From positions 1 through 7,076 of the forward strand of contig JAJECB010000333.1 in assembly GCA_022822245.1 (NCBI GenBank): 7,076 nt of DNA, written 5' to 3'. Made by a program: the position numbers and the translations under genes. Positions 6,204 to 7,076 of the stretch are shown here, piece by piece; positions within the stretch are counted from its first letter, which is position 1; each line of letters begins with the position of its first letter. The DNA comes from Gammaproteobacteria bacterium (GTDB taxonomy: Bacteria > Pseudomonadota > Gammaproteobacteria > HK1). Below the pieces are notes generated by a model that was not told where the DNA came from, made no database searches, and saw only the letters and a program-made list of their open reading frames with translations.

Positions 6204-6235
6204 AGTATAGAGCCGCCGGATGGGCGCGGTATGAT
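6204..6235. promoter_or_regulatory. Possible overlapping divergent -10 elements
   Basis: The 240-base gap between divergent starts is GC-rich except for two AT islands: TATACT read on the minus strand (6209-6204), facing the oxidoreductase, and TATGAT on the plus strand (6230-6235), facing the aminotransferase. Each matches TATAAT at five of six bases. Neither has a good -35 hexamer at 17 bases, so both are tentative. Confidence 0.3.
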
Positions 6236-6331
6236 GCGGCCGGGCACTTCACGCCGGGAACCGGCGACGTTGCGGAAGCGAGCGGCCGACGGTCCGCCTT
6301 CCGGCAACTGCACAGCAAGGGGGGAGCGACG

Positions 6332-7076
6332 ATGGCAGCGAACGGCCGGCAGAACGGACGAGAGGACGGGACGGAAACGGGCCGGGCCGCAAGCCCGCCG
6401 CCCGCCGCGGCGGAGGTCGAGGAGCGCGGGATCGCCTTCTGCGACGGGCGCTACGTGCCGGCGGCGGAGGCGAAGATCTCGGTCCACGATTGGGGGTTCG
6501 CCCGCAACGACACCACCTATGACGTGGTGCACGTCTGGAAGGGAAGCTTCTTCCGGCTCGAGGACCACCTGGATCGCTTCGAGCGCTCGTGCGGCACCAT
6601 GCGTCTCGATCCGGGTCTCGATCGCACGGAGATTCGCGCGGTGCTGATGGAGTGTGTTCGCCGGAGCGGCCTTCGCGACGCCTACGTCAAGCTCGTCGTT
6701 ACCCGGGGGCAGCCGGCACCGGGGTCGCGGGATCCCCGCACCTGCCGCAACACCTTCTTCGCCTTCGCGGTACCCTTCATCTGGATCTTTTCACCGGAAC
6801 GCCAGGCAGAGGGGCTCCATCTCATCCTCTCCTCGATCCCTCGCATTCCCCCCGAGAGCGTCGACCCGACCGCGAAGAACTTCCACTGGGGGGACCTCAA
6901 CCGCGGGCTCTTCGAGGCCTACGAACGGGGCGGCGACACGGTGGCGCTCGCCGACCTCGACGGCAACGTGTCCGAGGGGCCGGGCTTCAACGTCTTCCGG
7001 GTGCAGGGCGGCCGGGTCGCAACCCCCGAGGGAACCGTGCTCGGGGGGATCACGCGGCTTGTCGTCCAGGAGCTCT
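6332..7076 (+). CDS. Class IV PLP-dependent aminotransferase (D-amino acid/(R)-amine/branched-chain type), C-terminus cut by window edge
   Basis: ATG 6332 follows a GGGGAG site (6321-6326) by five bases, and 248 codons are open to the right edge. Family motifs are clear: ISVHDWGFARNDTTYDVV (49-66), FFRLEDHLDRFERS (73-86, R82 in the phosphate-binding region), TAKNFHWGDLNRG (180-192, K182 the PLP lysine) and NVSEGPGFNVF (212-222, E215 near the cofactor pyridine nitrogen), then VLGGITR (236-242) of the phosphate cup. The N/HWGDL pattern after the lysine and EGPGFN are reminiscent of (R)-amine transaminases and their relatives rather than classical IlvE, but the substrate cannot be fixed. About 30 N-terminal residues rich in Gly, Ala, Glu and Pro precede the fold and look disordered; a later start is possible. 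Roughly 45-80 residues are probably missing. It is divergent from the Gfo/Idh/MocA gene and probably cytoplasmic. Confidence 0.88.
   Translation, partial: MAANGRQNGREDGTETGRAASPPPAAAEVEERGIAFCDGRYVPAAEAKISVHDWGFARNDTTYDVVHVWKGSFFRLEDHLDRFERSCGTMRLDPGLDRTEIRAVLMECVRRSGLRDAYVKLVVTRGQPAPGSRDPRTCRNTFFAFAVPFIWIFSPERQAEGLHLILSSIPRIPPESVDPTAKNFHWGDLNRGLFEAYERGGDTVALADLDGNVSEGPGFNVFRVQGGRVATPEGTVLGGITRLVVQEL

Noticed and set aside
6092..6568. Upstream extension of the oxidoreductase reading frame
   Set aside because: The extension overlaps the start of the divergent aminotransferase gene and shows no family-like sequence before the Rossmann motif.

Overview
The window is a high-GC bacterial segment with six protein genes, two of them cut by the window edges. 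There is no rRNA, tRNA, CRISPR array or recognisable insertion sequence. GC-rich codon use throughout and Shine-Dalgarno sites at most starts suggest a GC-rich environmental bacterium. An Uma2-family gene and a selenoprotein gene fit lineages such as Gemmatimonadota, Myxococcota, Chloroflexota or some Proteobacteria, but the sequence does not fix the phylum.

Layout: (1) 1-680, minus strand, an Uma2/DUF820 PD-(D/E)XK-like protein whose C-terminus runs off the left edge. (2) 681-1262, a gene-poor stretch of about 580 bases with imperfect direct repeats. (3) 1263-2174, plus, a CitE-like HpcH/HpaI-family CoA-ester lyase. (4) 2355-4025, plus, the most notable gene: a 556-residue UGSC-family selenoprotein read through an in-frame TGA at 2631-2633. 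A hairpin that looks like a bacterial SECIS element starts at the next base. Conventional calling would split it into a 92-residue fragment and a separate downstream ORF. (5) 4312-4911, plus, a DsbA-fold 2-hydroxychromene-2-carboxylate isomerase-like protein. (6) 4931-6091, minus, a Gfo/Idh/MocA NAD(P)-dependent oxidoreductase, convergent with gene 5. (7) 6332 to the right edge, plus, a class IV PLP aminotransferase of the D-amino-acid/(R)-amine type, divergent from gene 6.

Genes 3 to 5 share a strand and may form a loose transcriptional group with gaps of 180 and 286 bases. Together they suggest an accessory catabolic or redox module: C-C bond cleavage of an acyl-CoA or oxo-acid, a selenol/thiol protein of unknown reaction, and a possibly glutathione-dependent isomerase. 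The flanking dehydrogenase and transaminase would suit turnover of a small hydroxy or amino metabolite. The shared pathway is inference from neighbourhood only. The selenocysteine reading is well supported by the UGSC motif, continuous homology-like sequence on both sides of the TGA, and the hairpin.
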